Origin: Panacagrimonas sp046594215
Lineage (GTDB): Bacteria; Pseudomonadota; Gammaproteobacteria; Nevskiales; Nevskiaceae
DNA: 64,000 nucleotides
Reading direction: 5' to 3'
Assembly: GCA_046594215.1 (NCBI GenBank)
Contig: JBKJPX010000007.1
Span: 1 to 64,000 of the forward strand
The translations under genes and the position numbers were made by a program. Below the pieces are notes generated by a model, which was given only the letters and a program-made list of their open reading frames with translations, made no database searches and had not been told where the DNA came from. Positions within the stretch are counted from its first letter, which is position 1. Each line of letters starts with the position of its first letter. Positions 8,446-18,575 of the stretch are shown in pieces.

Positions 8446-11310
8446 ATGAGCAACGAGCACGGCGACGGCAAGGAAAGCACCGCCCACAAGATCCTGGCCG
8501 CTATCGAGCCGATCATCTATGCCAGGCGCAAGCTGACCATGAGCATCCTGCTCGCGGTCACCGCGGTGCTGTTCTGGCAGATGTGCCTGATCAAGCCGGA
8601 CGCGGGTTTCGACAAGTCGGTGCCGCTCGAACACCCGTACATGCAGGTGCTCAAGCAGTACATGGCGGACTTCGGTGGCGCCAACACGGTGCTCGTCGCG
8701 ATCATGCAGAAGGAGGGCAAGGGCGACATCTACAACGACAAGTTCCTGTCCAATCTCAAGCAGGCCACCGACGAGGTCTTCTTCCTCAAGGGCGTGGATC
8801 GTTCGCGTGTGTCCTCGTTGTTCACCCCGGACGTGCGCTACATCGAAGTCGTCGAGGGCGGCTTCAAGGGCGGCAACGTCATCCCTGCCGACTACGCACC
8901 GAACCCCGAGATGTTCTCGTTGGTCAAGGCCAACGTGAGCAAGGGCGGCCACGTCGGCCGCTATACCACCACCGACCAGACCGGCGCGCTGATCTTCTCC
9001 GAGCTGCTCGAGATCGACCCGGTCACCGGCGAGAAGCTGGACTATGGCCGCGTCGCCGAGGACCTCGAGGACAAGTTGCGCGGCCGCTTCATCAACCCGA
9101 AGAAGCTGGTGTACAAGCTCAAGAAGGACAAGACGGTCAAGCTGTCTTCGGGCAAGGAAGTCACGATCAAGGCGGGAACACCCGTGGCGGAGGGCTTCGT
9201 CAAGCTCGGCCTCAAGCAGTACATCAAGACCTTCGAGTACGCCTACCCCATCGAGGAAGGCAAGACCGAGGTTGTCGACATCAAGGGCGGCGACACCAGC
9301 TTCGAAGAAGTCGACAACCCGCAGTACAACCCCGACGTCAACATCCACATCATCGGCTTCGCCAAGGTCGTCGGCGACATCATCGAGGAGATCTTTGCGG
9401 TCGTCGGATTCTTTTTCCTGACCCTGATCTTCACCGGCATCCTGCTGTGGCTGTACGTCGGCGACTTCAAGCTCGGCATGCTGCCGCTGATCTGCTCGGT
9501 CACGGCCGTGATCTGGGAGTTCGGCCTGCTGCATCTGCTCGGGTTCGGCCTGGATCCTTTCGCCATCCTCGTGCCGTTCCTGATCCTCGCGGTGTCGGTC
9601 AGCCACGGCGTGCAGTACGTAAACGCCTGGGTCGGCGAGATCGCCGAGAACAAGCGCAACAGCTTCGATGCCTCGCTGTTCACGTGGCGACGCCTGGCCA
9701 TCTACGGAACGATGGCGATCATGACCGACGTGGCCGGCTTCGCCATGATCGGCCTGATCCCGATCGACATCGTGCGCGAGATGGCGATCAACGCATGCCT
9801 GGGCATGCTGGCGATCATCATCACCAACAAGATCATGATGCCGATCTGGCTGACCTGGATCGAGATCAAGGACATCAAGGATTTCGTCGCCAAGCAGGAT
9901 CGCCGCGACAGCATCTTCGATCCGCTCTGGCGCCTGCTGTCGAACATGGTCAACCCGAAGGCTGCGGTGACCGCGATCATGATCATGGGCGTCCTGTTCG
10001 GCTGGAGTCTGTGGCAGGGCAAGGCGCTGCAGGTCGGCGACAGCCAGGCCGGCGTGCCCGAGCTGCTGCCCGACTCGCGTTACAACAAGGACACGGCGGA
10101 AGTCGTGGCGAACTTCGCCATCGGCCTCGACATCTTCAAGGTCGTTGCGGAGACCGATCCGGAAGCCTGCGTGAAGCACGAGGTCATGGAGCAGATCGAC
10201 CGGTTCGGCTGGCGCATGGACAACACCACGGGCGTGCAGTCCAGCCTGTCACTGCCTGCGGTTGCCAAGACCGTGAACTCCGCGTTCTCGGAAGCCAACC
10301 CGCGCTTCAAGGTGCTGCCGCGCAACCAGTACACGATGGTGCAGGCGATCACGCCGATCCCGACCTCATCGGGGCTGCTCAACTCCAACTGCTCGGCGAT
10401 GGCGCTGTTCGTCTTCATGAAGGACCACAAGGCTTCGACGATCGCGGGCGTGGTGCAGACGACCAAGGACTTCAACAAGGAAAACGGTGCCACGTTCTTC
10501 GACACGCACAAGGACGTCAACGCGAAGTACTGCGAGGAAAAGCTCGAGGCGCGCCGCTCGGTCGGCAATCTCAAGTTCGAGCAGCAGAAGGTCATCACCA
10601 AGCTCAAGAAGAAGCATCCCGACCTGCCCGAGCTCGAGATCCCGAACCAGGAGAGCGTCAAGGCGGCGGTGGCCAAGGTCACCGAGGCCGAGACCAAGCT
10701 GGCGGGTTTCGACAAGGCCTGCCCGGTGAACTTCGCGCTCGCAACAGCCAACGTGGGCGTCATGGCGGCGACCAACGAGGAAGTGCATCGCCTCGAGAAG
10801 CCCATCCTGCTCTACGTCTATATCGCGATCGTGATCTGCGTGTACCTGTCGTTCTTCGAATGGCAGTCGATCGTGGCGATCATGATGCCGCTGGCGCTGA
10901 TCTCCTGGATGGCCTACGCGGTGATGGCGATCCTGAGCATCGGCATGAAGGTGGCGACCTTGCCCGTGGTCGCATTGGCCGTGGGCATCGGTGTCGACTA
11001 CGGCATCTACATCTACGCGACCTACGCGGACGCCTTGGCGGGCGGCTTCAAGCCCAAGGATGCCTACTACAAGACGCTGCGCATGACAGGAAAGGCCGTG
11101 GTGTTCACGGGCGTGACTCTGGGCTTCGGCGTGGCCACGTGGCTGTGGTCGGGCCTGCAGTTCCAGCGCGACATGGGCGCGCTGCTGGTTTTCATGTTCA
11201 CAGGCAACATGTTCGGCGCGATCCTGATCCTGCCTGCCATCGCCTCCTTCATCCTCAAGCCGCGTGAGCTTGCGCCAGGCGAGCAGCCGGTGTTCAAACC
11301 GCGCCACTGA
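8446..11310 (+). CDS. RND superfamily (MMPL-type) transporter
   Basis: An inner-membrane proton-driven exporter, probably of lipid or hydrophobic substrates, 954 residues. The topology is the RND duplication: TM1 near residues 28-46, a large periplasmic loop, a block of about six helices near 315-470, a second single helix near 505, a second loop with a Lys/Glu-rich possible coiled coil around 695-750, and a last block near 785-940. The second half keeps the charged VGIGVDYGIYIYATYADAL motif. The matching first-half site reads AVSVSHGVQYVNAW, without the Asp. A ribosome binding site (GAGGGAACGCAC) precedes the ATG. It is downstream of the Ycf48-like gene and followed by a strong terminator. 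The substrate cannot be told from sequence. Confidence 0.88.
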   Translation: MSNEHGDGKESTAHKILAAIEPIIYARRKLTMSILLAVTAVLFWQMCLIKPDAGFDKSVPLEHPYMQVLKQYMADFGGANTVLVAIMQKEGKGDIYNDKFLSNLKQATDEVFFLKGVDRSRVSSLFTPDVRYIEVVEGGFKGGNVIPADYAPNPEMFSLVKANVSKGGHVGRYTTTDQTGALIFSELLEIDPVTGEKLDYGRVAEDLEDKLRGRFINPKKLVYKLKKDKTVKLSSGKEVTIKAGTPVAEGFVKLGLKQYIKTFEYAYPIEEGKTEVVDIKGGDTSFEEVDNPQYNPDVNIHIIGFAKVVGDIIEEIFAVVGFFFLTLIFTGILLWLYVGDFKLGMLPLICSVTAVIWEFGLLHLLGFGLDPFAILVPFLILAVSVSHGVQYVNAWVGEIAENKRNSFDASLFTWRRLAIYGTMAIMTDVAGFAMIGLIPIDIVREMAINACLGMLAIIITNKIMMPIWLTWIEIKDIKDFVAKQDRRDSIFDPLWRLLSNMVNPKAAVTAIMIMGVLFGWSLWQGKALQVGDSQAGVPELLPDSRYNKDTAEVVANFAIGLDIFKVVAETDPEACVKHEVMEQIDRFGWRMDNTTGVQSSLSLPAVAKTVNSAFSEANPRFKVLPRNQYTMVQAITPIPTSSGLLNSNCSAMALFVFMKDHKASTIAGVVQTTKDFNKENGATFFDTHKDVNAKYCEEKLEARRSVGNLKFEQQKVITKLKKKHPDLPELEIPNQESVKAAVAKVTEAETKLAGFDKACPVNFALATANVGVMAATNEEVHRLEKPILLYVYIAIVICVYLSFFEWQSIVAIMMPLALISWMAYAVMAILSIGMKVATLPVVALAVGIGVDYGIYIYATYADALAGGFKPKDAYYKTLRMTGKAVVFTGVTLGFGVATWLWSGLQFQRDMGALLVFMFTGNMFGAILILPAIASFILKPRELAPGEQPVFKPRH

Positions 11311-11338
11311 TCGAACAGCACTGAGGTGGTTCCATTCG

Positions 11339-11365
11339 AGGCCCGGCAAAACCGGGCCTTTTTTT
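11339..11365 (+). terminator. Rho-independent terminator of the Ycf48-RND unit
   Basis: A perfect 8-bp stem AGGCCCGG / CCGGGCCT with a five-base loop CAAAA, followed by seven T. It lies 29 bp after the transporter stop codon. Confidence 0.9.
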
Positions 11366-11499
11366 GGCTCCTGAGCTCCTCTCCCTCATTACACTCATGC
11401 GGATAACGGTCGGGGCGGGCTCTTTTAAACGGGCACGGTCGAGGGCTCGCGACGTCCAACCCTTCCTCGCCGCTCCCTCGACCAGGACGCTCCGCGCCT

Positions 11500-12339
11500 T
11501 CAGTCCGCCGGCTCCTCCGGATCCCGCGGATTGCGGCTCGCCACGGTGGTGAGTTGTCCGGTCTCCAGCGCCAGCGCCGTGAGTTTGCCGCCCCAGACGC
11601 AACCGGTGTCGAGCCCGTGCACGCGGTACTCGGGCCAGTGCACGCGGCCCAGCGTTGACCAGTGGCCGAAGGCCATGTCGGTGTCGCGGCTCGCGCGGTC
11701 TGGCACCGCGAACCAGGGCATCAGGCCTTCCAACTGGGTGCCGGGGGCGCCCTTCGGTCGCAGGTCCAGCCGGCCGTCCGCATGGCAGTAACGCAGGCGT
11801 GTCAGGCAGTTCACGACGAAGCGGGTGCGCTCCGGGCCACGCAGCTTGTCCTTCCAGCGATCGGGCTCGTCGCCGTACATGCGGGAGAAGAATCGGCGTC
11901 CCTCCGGGCCGGAGATCAGCGCGCTGGCCTCGGCTGCGAGTTCCAGCGTCTGCCCGGCGGTCCACTGCGGCGGGACGCCTGCGTGTACGAACAGCATGCC
12001 AGTGGGCGCGTGCCGCCACGCCAAGGGCTGACGGCACAGCCAGTCGAGCAGCTCGTCGCAGTCGGAAGCCGCGAGGATGCCGGTGAGCGTGTCGCGACGC
12101 CCCGTGCGCCCGCCGTGCGCGACGGCGAGCAGGTGCAGGTCGTGGTTGCCGAGCAGCGTCGTAGCGGCGTCGCCGAGACTGCGCACGAGGCGCAGGACCC
12201 CCAAGGAATTCGGCCCGCGGTTGACCAAATCTCCGACGAGGATCACGTGGTCGCGCGCGCGATCGAATCCGACGACCTTGAGGAGTTCCACGAGCTCGTC
12301 GTGGCAGCCTTGCACGTCGCCAATCGCGTAGGTGGTCAT
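11500..12339 (-). CDS. apaH: symmetrical bis(5'-nucleosyl)-tetraphosphatase
   Basis: Hydrolyses Ap4A to two ADP and so clears stress dinucleotides and affects Np4 RNA capping. The 279 residues match E. coli ApaH (280). The metallophosphatase motifs are all present: IGDVQGCHDEL, LVGDLVNRGPNS, LLGNHDLHLLAV, FVHAGVPPQW and GHWSTLGR. The ATG at 12339 (MTTYAIGDVQG) is the typical start; open reading upstream is not conserved. It is divergent from the tad pilus locus. Confidence 0.95.
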   Translation of the reverse strand: MTTYAIGDVQGCHDELVELLKVVGFDRARDHVILVGDLVNRGPNSLGVLRLVRSLGDAATTLLGNHDLHLLAVAHGGRTGRRDTLTGILAASDCDELLDWLCRQPLAWRHAPTGMLFVHAGVPPQWTAGQTLELAAEASALISGPEGRRFFSRMYGDEPDRWKDKLRGPERTRFVVNCLTRLRYCHADGRLDLRPKGAPGTQLEGLMPWFAVPDRASRDTDMAFGHWSTLGRVHWPEYRVHGLDTGCVWGGKLTALALETGQLTTVASRNPRDPEEPAD

Positions 12340-12513
12340 CTCGATTCGGGCGCTGAACGGAGCGGTTTCGGGAACGAACGGGAGGGCCCGGAGCGTAACC
12401 GACAAGCGGTAGAAATCGGCACCGCATGGAGCTTTGACGTGTCTTCCACCTCTGCGCATAGTGCCCCTGCCGACTGAGTCGGGTTCGGCACATCGAAATA
12501 CGGAGCTTGAGCC

Positions 12514-12708
12514 ATGTTGATCAACAAACTCTCTTCCCTTCTGCGCAGCGAAGAAGGTGCTAGTGCGGTGGAATACGGCCTGATCGTCGGCCTCATCGCG
12601 GTCGCCGTCATCACGGTGCTGATTCTGATGGGCGACAACCTCAACCTGCTGTTCGACAACACGGCCAGCGCCCTGTCGGACGCCGCGGGTGGCGGTGCCG
12701 CCCCGTAA
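12514..12708 (+). CDS. flp: Flp/Fap-type (type IVb) pilin
   Basis: The major pilin subunit of the tad pilus, 64 residues. It has a short charged leader, a class III processing site after Gly15 (EEG/ASAVEYGL), mature Glu5-Tyr6 as expected for Flp pilins, one hydrophobic helix (GLIVGLIAVAVITVLILMG) and a small Ala/Gly-rich tail. It is the first gene of the cluster, 14 bp ahead of its prepilin peptidase. Confidence 0.93.
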   Translation: MLINKLSSLLRSEEGASAVEYGLIVGLIAVAVITVLILMGDNLNLLFDNTASALSDAAGGGAAP

Positions 12709-12722
12709 CCGGGCTCGTCGCC

Positions 12723-13166
12723 GTGGTGACGGCAGCGCTGCTGGTCTGGGCGCTGTGTGTCGCCATCGGCGACGCGGCGACGCGGCGGATTCCAAACCTG
12801 CTGCTGCTCGCCGCGCTGATTCCGGGTGTCGCGGCCTTCTTGATGCGTGACCGTGGATGGTTGGATCAGACACTGGTCGCCAGTCTCGCTGGCCTGCTGA
12901 TCCCGCTGCTGGTGCTGACGCCGGGTTTCCTGATGCGGGCACTGGGCGGTGGTGACGTGAAGTTCGCCGCCTGCTGCGGGTGGTTCGTCGGCCCCAGGGG
13001 CAGTCTCGTGATGTTGCTTGGCATGGCGCTGGTGCTCGGTGCACTCGCGGCCTGGATCGCCTGGCGCTCGCGCGCGACGCAGGGGTCGCAACGGCGATTC
13101 CCCGCTGGGCCGGCAATTGCGGCAGGATTCCTCGGCGCGCTTCTCGCGCCGGCCTTTCAGGCATGA
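12723..13166 (+). CDS. cpaA: prepilin peptidase CpaA/TadV (A24 family)
   Basis: An inner-membrane aspartic peptidase which cleaves the Flp prepilin and TadE/TadG-type pseudopilins. It has 147 residues with about five membrane helices and no N-methylase domain, as in CpaA/TadV. The two catalytic Asp are Asp17 (AIGDAATRRIPN) and Asp78 in the GGGDVK motif. It starts with GTG at 12723, followed by another GTG. The stop overlaps the tadE start (ATGA), which indicates translational coupling. Confidence 0.9.
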   Translation: MVTAALLVWALCVAIGDAATRRIPNLLLLAALIPGVAAFLMRDRGWLDQTLVASLAGLLIPLLVLTPGFLMRALGGGDVKFAACCGWFVGPRGSLVMLLGMALVLGALAAWIAWRSRATQGSQRRFPAGPAIAAGFLGALLAPAFQA

Positions 13167-13666
13167 GGCACATGCAGACGATTTCCCGCAACCGCAGTCC
13201 CGTTGTCCGACGCCGCCAGGGTGGCGCCAGCGCGGTGGAATTTGCGCTGATCTTCCCGATCGTGTTCGCGCTGATCTACGGTGCGATCGTCTATTCGTAT
13301 GCTTTCGTGTTGAAGCAGTCGATTACCTTCGCCGCTCAGGAAGCCGCCGAGGCGGCGGTCGACGTGCAGCCTGGAATCGCGGCCTACGACGTCACCGTCC
13401 GCAATGCCGCTATCAACACTGCGCGCTCCGTGATCTCCTGGATGCCGCTGCAGGTGCGCAGCAACGTGGTCACCACCGTTGAGTTCTGCGCCGACACCGG
13501 CAGCGCCACTGGCGCCTGCCAGGCCGCGTCGGATGCGGTGGTCGTTACGATCACCTTGCCGCTGACCGGGTCGAGCCAGCTGTTCGCCAGCTTCAACCTG
13601 CCGCTGATGGGCAGCTTCCCGCCGTTACCGGCTACCATGACGGCGCAGGCCGTGGCTCGCGTTTGA
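13163..13666 (+). CDS. tadE: TadE-family pilus assembly pseudopilin
   Basis: A minor pilin of the tad system, 167 residues. It has a basic leader, a class III cleavage motif (RRRQGG/ASAVEFALIFPIVFALIYG) with Glu at mature position 5, one N-terminal helix and a C-terminal domain with a Cys pair (EFCADTGSATGACQ) that could form a disulfide. It starts at the ATGA overlap with cpaA. Confidence 0.88.
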   Translation: MRHMQTISRNRSPVVRRRQGGASAVEFALIFPIVFALIYGAIVYSYAFVLKQSITFAAQEAAEAAVDVQPGIAAYDVTVRNAAINTARSVISWMPLQVRSNVVTTVEFCADTGSATGACQAASDAVVVTITLPLTGSSQLFASFNLPLMGSFPPLPATMTAQAVARV

Positions 13667-13745
13667 ACCGCGTCTCAAGAGCACCGGGAGGCGTCGACGT
13701 CGCGTCGTTCCCGTCGCACGGCATCTCGAATCCGGGGGCTTTCGA

Positions 13746-14702
13746 ATGATCAGCAGTACCGCTGCCAAGGTCGTCGCAGGGATCGCGATCCTCCTGACGA
13801 TCGTGCTGGCGTTCGTGGGCTATCGCGTCAGCCGGCAGTATGCGGAAAACTCTGAACGCGCCCAGGCGCAACTGCAGAAGCAGTCGCAGGAAGCGCCGAA
13901 GATCCTTGCCGTGGTCGCGGTCAAGCCACTGGGCGCCTACAAGAAGATCGGCAAGGACGACGTGGTGCTGGCCGAGATCCCGGTTGCGCCGCGCGACTAC
14001 TACACCAGCATCGAGGACGTGGTCGGCAAGGAGCCGCTGGTCGACGTCGACCAAGGCGCGCCGGTCACCAAACGCTACTTCGCCGAGGGCAACGTGCTGG
14101 CCAAGTCGGTGCCGCCGGGTTTCCAGGCCGTATCGGTGGAAGTCAGCGACATCATCGGCGTCGGCGGTTTCGTGCGGCCGGGCGACATCGTGGACGTGCT
14201 GGTCTACCTGCGTGGCACCGCCGACGTCGCCGAGACACAGGCGCGCATCCTGCTCGAGAACACCCGCGTGCTGGCCTACCAGGAACTGCTGGTCGACCGT
14301 CCCGAGGGACTGAAGGACGAGGAGACCTCGGACCGCCGCACGCGCAAGCAGCGCACCGCGGTGCTCGCCGTCCCCAGGAACGACACGACGCGGCTGATGC
14401 TCGGCGCAAGCCTCGGCGAACTGCGGCTTGCACTGCACGGCGGTGTCGTCGCGACCGATGTCGCGCCGGCCCCCGGCGGGCCCGCGCTTCCGCTGGCCAC
14501 GCCGGAGAACACGCCTGTCAGTGCACTTCCGCTGAGCGAGGAGGCCCTCAAGGCCGAGGCCGCGAAGAAGGTGCCCGACATGGCCTACACCGCCAAGCAG
14601 CTGTCGATGGTCACGCCGCCGCCCAACGAAAAGAAGAAGGCGCCCGTGCACGAGAAGGTTGAGATTTATCGCGGCAGCGATGTCGAATCGGTCACGCCGT
14701 AG
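13746..14702 (+). CDS. cpaB: Flp pilus assembly protein CpaB/RcpC
   Basis: A periplasmic protein anchored by an N-terminal helix (AAKVVAGIAILLTIVLAFVGYRV) with SAF/ChapFlgA-like domains. It is thought to act at the secretin and possibly to bind peptidoglycan. It has 318 residues. The LGAYKKIGKDDVVLAEIPVAP and PPGFQAVSVEVSDIIGVGGFVRPGDIVDVLV blocks are typical. The C-terminal third is Pro/Ala/Lys-rich and probably flexible. Confidence 0.9.
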   Translation: MISSTAAKVVAGIAILLTIVLAFVGYRVSRQYAENSERAQAQLQKQSQEAPKILAVVAVKPLGAYKKIGKDDVVLAEIPVAPRDYYTSIEDVVGKEPLVDVDQGAPVTKRYFAEGNVLAKSVPPGFQAVSVEVSDIIGVGGFVRPGDIVDVLVYLRGTADVAETQARILLENTRVLAYQELLVDRPEGLKDEETSDRRTRKQRTAVLAVPRNDTTRLMLGASLGELRLALHGGVVATDVAPAPGGPALPLATPENTPVSALPLSEEALKAEAAKKVPDMAYTAKQLSMVTPPPNEKKKAPVHEKVEIYRGSDVESVTP

Positions 14703-14790
14703 ACCCATGAATCCAGAACCGGACACGCGCGGCGCAGGCGGGCTCAGCAGGACGACACGGGTCGCACCAGAAGGGACAGGTCAGCCGCAC

Positions 14791-16131
14791 ATGAACTCTA
14801 GGAACGGCATCCGCAGGTGGCTGACCGTGCTGACGCTCGCCGTCGGCGGCGCGCTGGGAGGCTGGATGACCCTGGCCGCGGCGGCCGCGCCTGCCGCGCT
14901 CACGGAGAACCTGATCCGCGTCGAGGTAGGCACCCACAAGCTCATCCGCGAGCCGGCCGGTGTGAAGCGTATCGCCGTGGGTGATCCCAAAATCGCCGAC
15001 GTCAACGTCGTCAACGGCCGCGAACTGCTCATCAGCGGAAAGAAGCTAGGCATCACCAGCTTGCTGGTGTGGCCCAGGAACGCCTCGGCGCCAAGGGAAT
15101 TCCGCGTGCGGGTAGGCGACGTCAAGGATCCCGACCAGATCGCCAAGGCGGATCCCGAACTCGCGGATGCGAGCATCGAACGCGGCGCGAGTCTCAACGG
15201 CAGGCTTCCGAACCTGCTCGCCTACCGTCGCGCCAAGGCCGCGAGCCAGACCGAGAAACTGGTCGACCAGAGCGTGGTCGCCGGCGACTATCAGGTCATG
15301 ACGCAGATCAAGATCGCCGAGGTCAATCGCACCACCGCCAAGCGCTACGGCCTGAACCTGAGCTACAACAACGGAGGCAAGACCAGCTTCAACTACACCT
15401 CGCCGAACACACCCACCGACCTCCTCACCGGCGCGTTCAACCTCATCGTCAACACCAACGTCGGAGACAACTCGAACCTGGGCGCCATGCTCAGCGTGCT
15501 CGAGTCCCGCGGCGTGGTGCGCGTGCTGGCCGAGCCCAGCCTGCTCGCCATGAGCGGCCAGACCGCCACGTTCCTGGCCGGCGGTGAATTCCCCGTTCCC
15601 GTGAACCAGTCGGGTTCCGGCGCGGGCGGGCAGGCGGCCATCACGATCGAGTTCAAGGAATTCGGCGTGCGGCTGCCGCTGACGCCGACCGTGTTGTCGA
15701 AGGACCGCATCTCGCTGCGCATCGCGCCCGAGGTCAGCGATCTCGACTTCTCCGCCGGCATCCAGATCGGCGGCGTCTCGGTCCCCGCGCTGACGGTGCG
15801 GCGCACCGAGACCACGATCGAGCTCGGCGATGGCGAGAGCTTCGTGATCGCCGGCCTGGTCAGCAACAACCTGATCGCCAACGTCGACAAGGTGCCGGGC
15901 CTCGGAGACATCCCGATCCTGGGCGCGTTCTTCAAGTCGGTGACCTACGATCGCTCGGAGAAGGAACTGATCATGGTCGTGACGCCGCACCTCGTGCGGC
16001 CGATCGCCAAGGGAGCGCCGCTGCCGGCGCTGCCCGGCACCAAGTACGACAACTACCGTCCCGGATTCGGCGGCCTGATTCTCGAGGAAAAGGGCGAGTT
16101 CGACACCCAGGCCTACGGCTTTACGCGCTAA
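14791..16131 (+). CDS. cpaC: outer-membrane secretin CpaC/RcpA
   Basis: The type II/III secretion-like outer-membrane channel of the tad pilus, 446 residues. It has a signal peptide (GIRRWLTVLTLAVGGALGGWMTLAAAAAPA at the N-terminus, cleavage expected near the AAAAAPA stretch), an N-terminal pilus/secretin domain (VGTHKLIREPAGVKRIAVGDPKIADV) and the secretin core with VLAEPSLLAMSGQTATFLAGGEFPVP and the C-terminal LGDIPILGAFFKS block. The ATG at 14791 is chosen because it places the signal peptide at the start, with AAGGGACAGG upstream. An ATG at 14707 would add 28 residues. Confidence 0.92.
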   Translation: MNSRNGIRRWLTVLTLAVGGALGGWMTLAAAAAPAALTENLIRVEVGTHKLIREPAGVKRIAVGDPKIADVNVVNGRELLISGKKLGITSLLVWPRNASAPREFRVRVGDVKDPDQIAKADPELADASIERGASLNGRLPNLLAYRRAKAASQTEKLVDQSVVAGDYQVMTQIKIAEVNRTTAKRYGLNLSYNNGGKTSFNYTSPNTPTDLLTGAFNLIVNTNVGDNSNLGAMLSVLESRGVVRVLAEPSLLAMSGQTATFLAGGEFPVPVNQSGSGAGGQAAITIEFKEFGVRLPLTPTVLSKDRISLRIAPEVSDLDFSAGIQIGGVSVPALTVRRTETTIELGDGESFVIAGLVSNNLIANVDKVPGLGDIPILGAFFKSVTYDRSEKELIMVVTPHLVRPIAKGAPLPALPGTKYDNYRPGFGGLILEEKGEFDTQAYGFTR

Positions 16132-16140
16132 GACGAACGC

Positions 16141-17331
16141 ATGAGAACCCAGGCCCTGGTGGTCGCGGATGACCCGGCCTTCCTGAGCTGGCTGCAGAAC
16201 GCGGCGCCGGGCGCCGAGTTCTCGCTCGCTCGCGTGACGGAGGTCGAGGACCTGCTGCAACGCATCCATGCCACCGGGCGCGTCGACGTGGTGTTCTTCG
16301 AGTTCTCCGCGGACGTGGCTCCGGCACGCGCCACGATGATCGAGCGTCTGCTCGAGCGCATTCCGGACATGGCCGTCGCTGGCCTGGGCCAGGACGGCGA
16401 CTCGGCCATGATGCTCGCCGCGATGCGCTCCGGCGCGCGCGACTTCTTCGTGCTCAAGCGCGACGAGGCCAATGTCGCGGCACTGCTCGGGCGCCTGCTG
16501 CGCCGCACGACGCCGGTGATGACGGCGGGGCGCAAGCAGGGCCGCATCTTCGGCGTTACCGCCGCACTACCTTACGACGGCATCGCGTTCCTCGCCGAGC
16601 ATCTCGCGCTCGCGGTGTCGGAGAAGCTCGGCAAGAACGAGCGCGTGCTCCTGCTCGACGTGGCCGTCCCGGCCGGTGCTGCAAACATCTTCCTAAACCT
16701 GAATCAGACCTACGGTGTGCTCGACGCCATCAACGATGGCAGCCGCTGCGACGCCACCCTGGTCGATACCGCGTTCACGCGCCATGGCAGCGGTCTCTAC
16801 GTGCTGAGCCTGCCGGAAGACCTGATTGGCCGCCCGCACATCGACGGCGACGAGCTGGTCCAGCTGCTGGGCGTGCTCAAGCACCTGTTTGGCTGCGTCG
16901 TGCTCGCGTACGACGGCCATCTCCCGGTCGACGTGTTGCGCGGACTGCTCGGCGCCTGCGACCGCACGCTGTTTCTCACCGACCAGTCCATCCTCAAGTC
17001 GCGTCACAGCAAGTACCTGCTGCGCGCGCTGCGCCTGGACGACTGCCCGCTCGACCGCGTGGGCCTGGTCGTCGACAACTACCGCAAGCGCGTGGGCCTG
17101 GAGCCTCAGAACCTGTCGGAGCTGCTCGACATCCCGGTGGCCGCCACGCTTTCCACGCTGCCTTCGAACCGCATCCAGTCCATGAACCAGGGCGAGCCCC
17201 TGTTCGTGTGCAATCCGAAGGACGAGTACTGCGGCGGGGTGCGCCAGCTCGCCGCGGCACTGCTGTCCGGCGAGCCGGCGACGGTCGCGCCAGCGGGTGG
17301 CGGCCTGCTCGGCCGCCTGTTCAACAACTAG
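16141..17331 (+). CDS. cpaE: TadZ/CpaE-like pilus localisation protein with a degenerate P-loop
   Basis: CpaE/TadZ proteins place the tad machine, usually at a pole. The 396 residues have an N-terminal atypical receiver-like domain (about 1-125) and a MinD/ParA-like domain. The normal deviant Walker A (KGGxGxTT) is not recognisable: the equivalent stretch reads GVTAALPYDGIAFLAEHLALAV, with no Lys or Thr in place. Later ParA-like parts remain (VLLLDVAVPAG; GLYVLSLPEDL; VGLVVDNYRKRVG). This suggests a scaffold that no longer hydrolyses ATP. It lies between cpaC and cpaF, the normal position. Confidence 0.85.
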   Translation: MRTQALVVADDPAFLSWLQNAAPGAEFSLARVTEVEDLLQRIHATGRVDVVFFEFSADVAPARATMIERLLERIPDMAVAGLGQDGDSAMMLAAMRSGARDFFVLKRDEANVAALLGRLLRRTTPVMTAGRKQGRIFGVTAALPYDGIAFLAEHLALAVSEKLGKNERVLLLDVAVPAGAANIFLNLNQTYGVLDAINDGSRCDATLVDTAFTRHGSGLYVLSLPEDLIGRPHIDGDELVQLLGVLKHLFGCVVLAYDGHLPVDVLRGLLGACDRTLFLTDQSILKSRHSKYLLRALRLDDCPLDRVGLVVDNYRKRVGLEPQNLSELLDIPVAATLSTLPSNRIQSMNQGEPLFVCNPKDEYCGGVRQLAAALLSGEPATVAPAGGGLLGRLFNN

Positions 17332-17351
17332 ATCCTGCGGCGATCGCGGCC

Positions 17352-18571
<1,220 letters not shown>

Positions 18572-18575
<4 letters not shown>

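Noticed and set aside
8308..10179. 623-codon minus-strand frame opposite the RND transporter
   Set aside because: Composition is dominated by Asp, Val, His and Gln, typical of antisense reading of a membrane-protein gene.
15046..16269. 407-codon minus-strand frame opposite cpaC
   Set aside because: The plus strand encodes an obvious secretin; the antisense frame has no motif or ribosome binding site.
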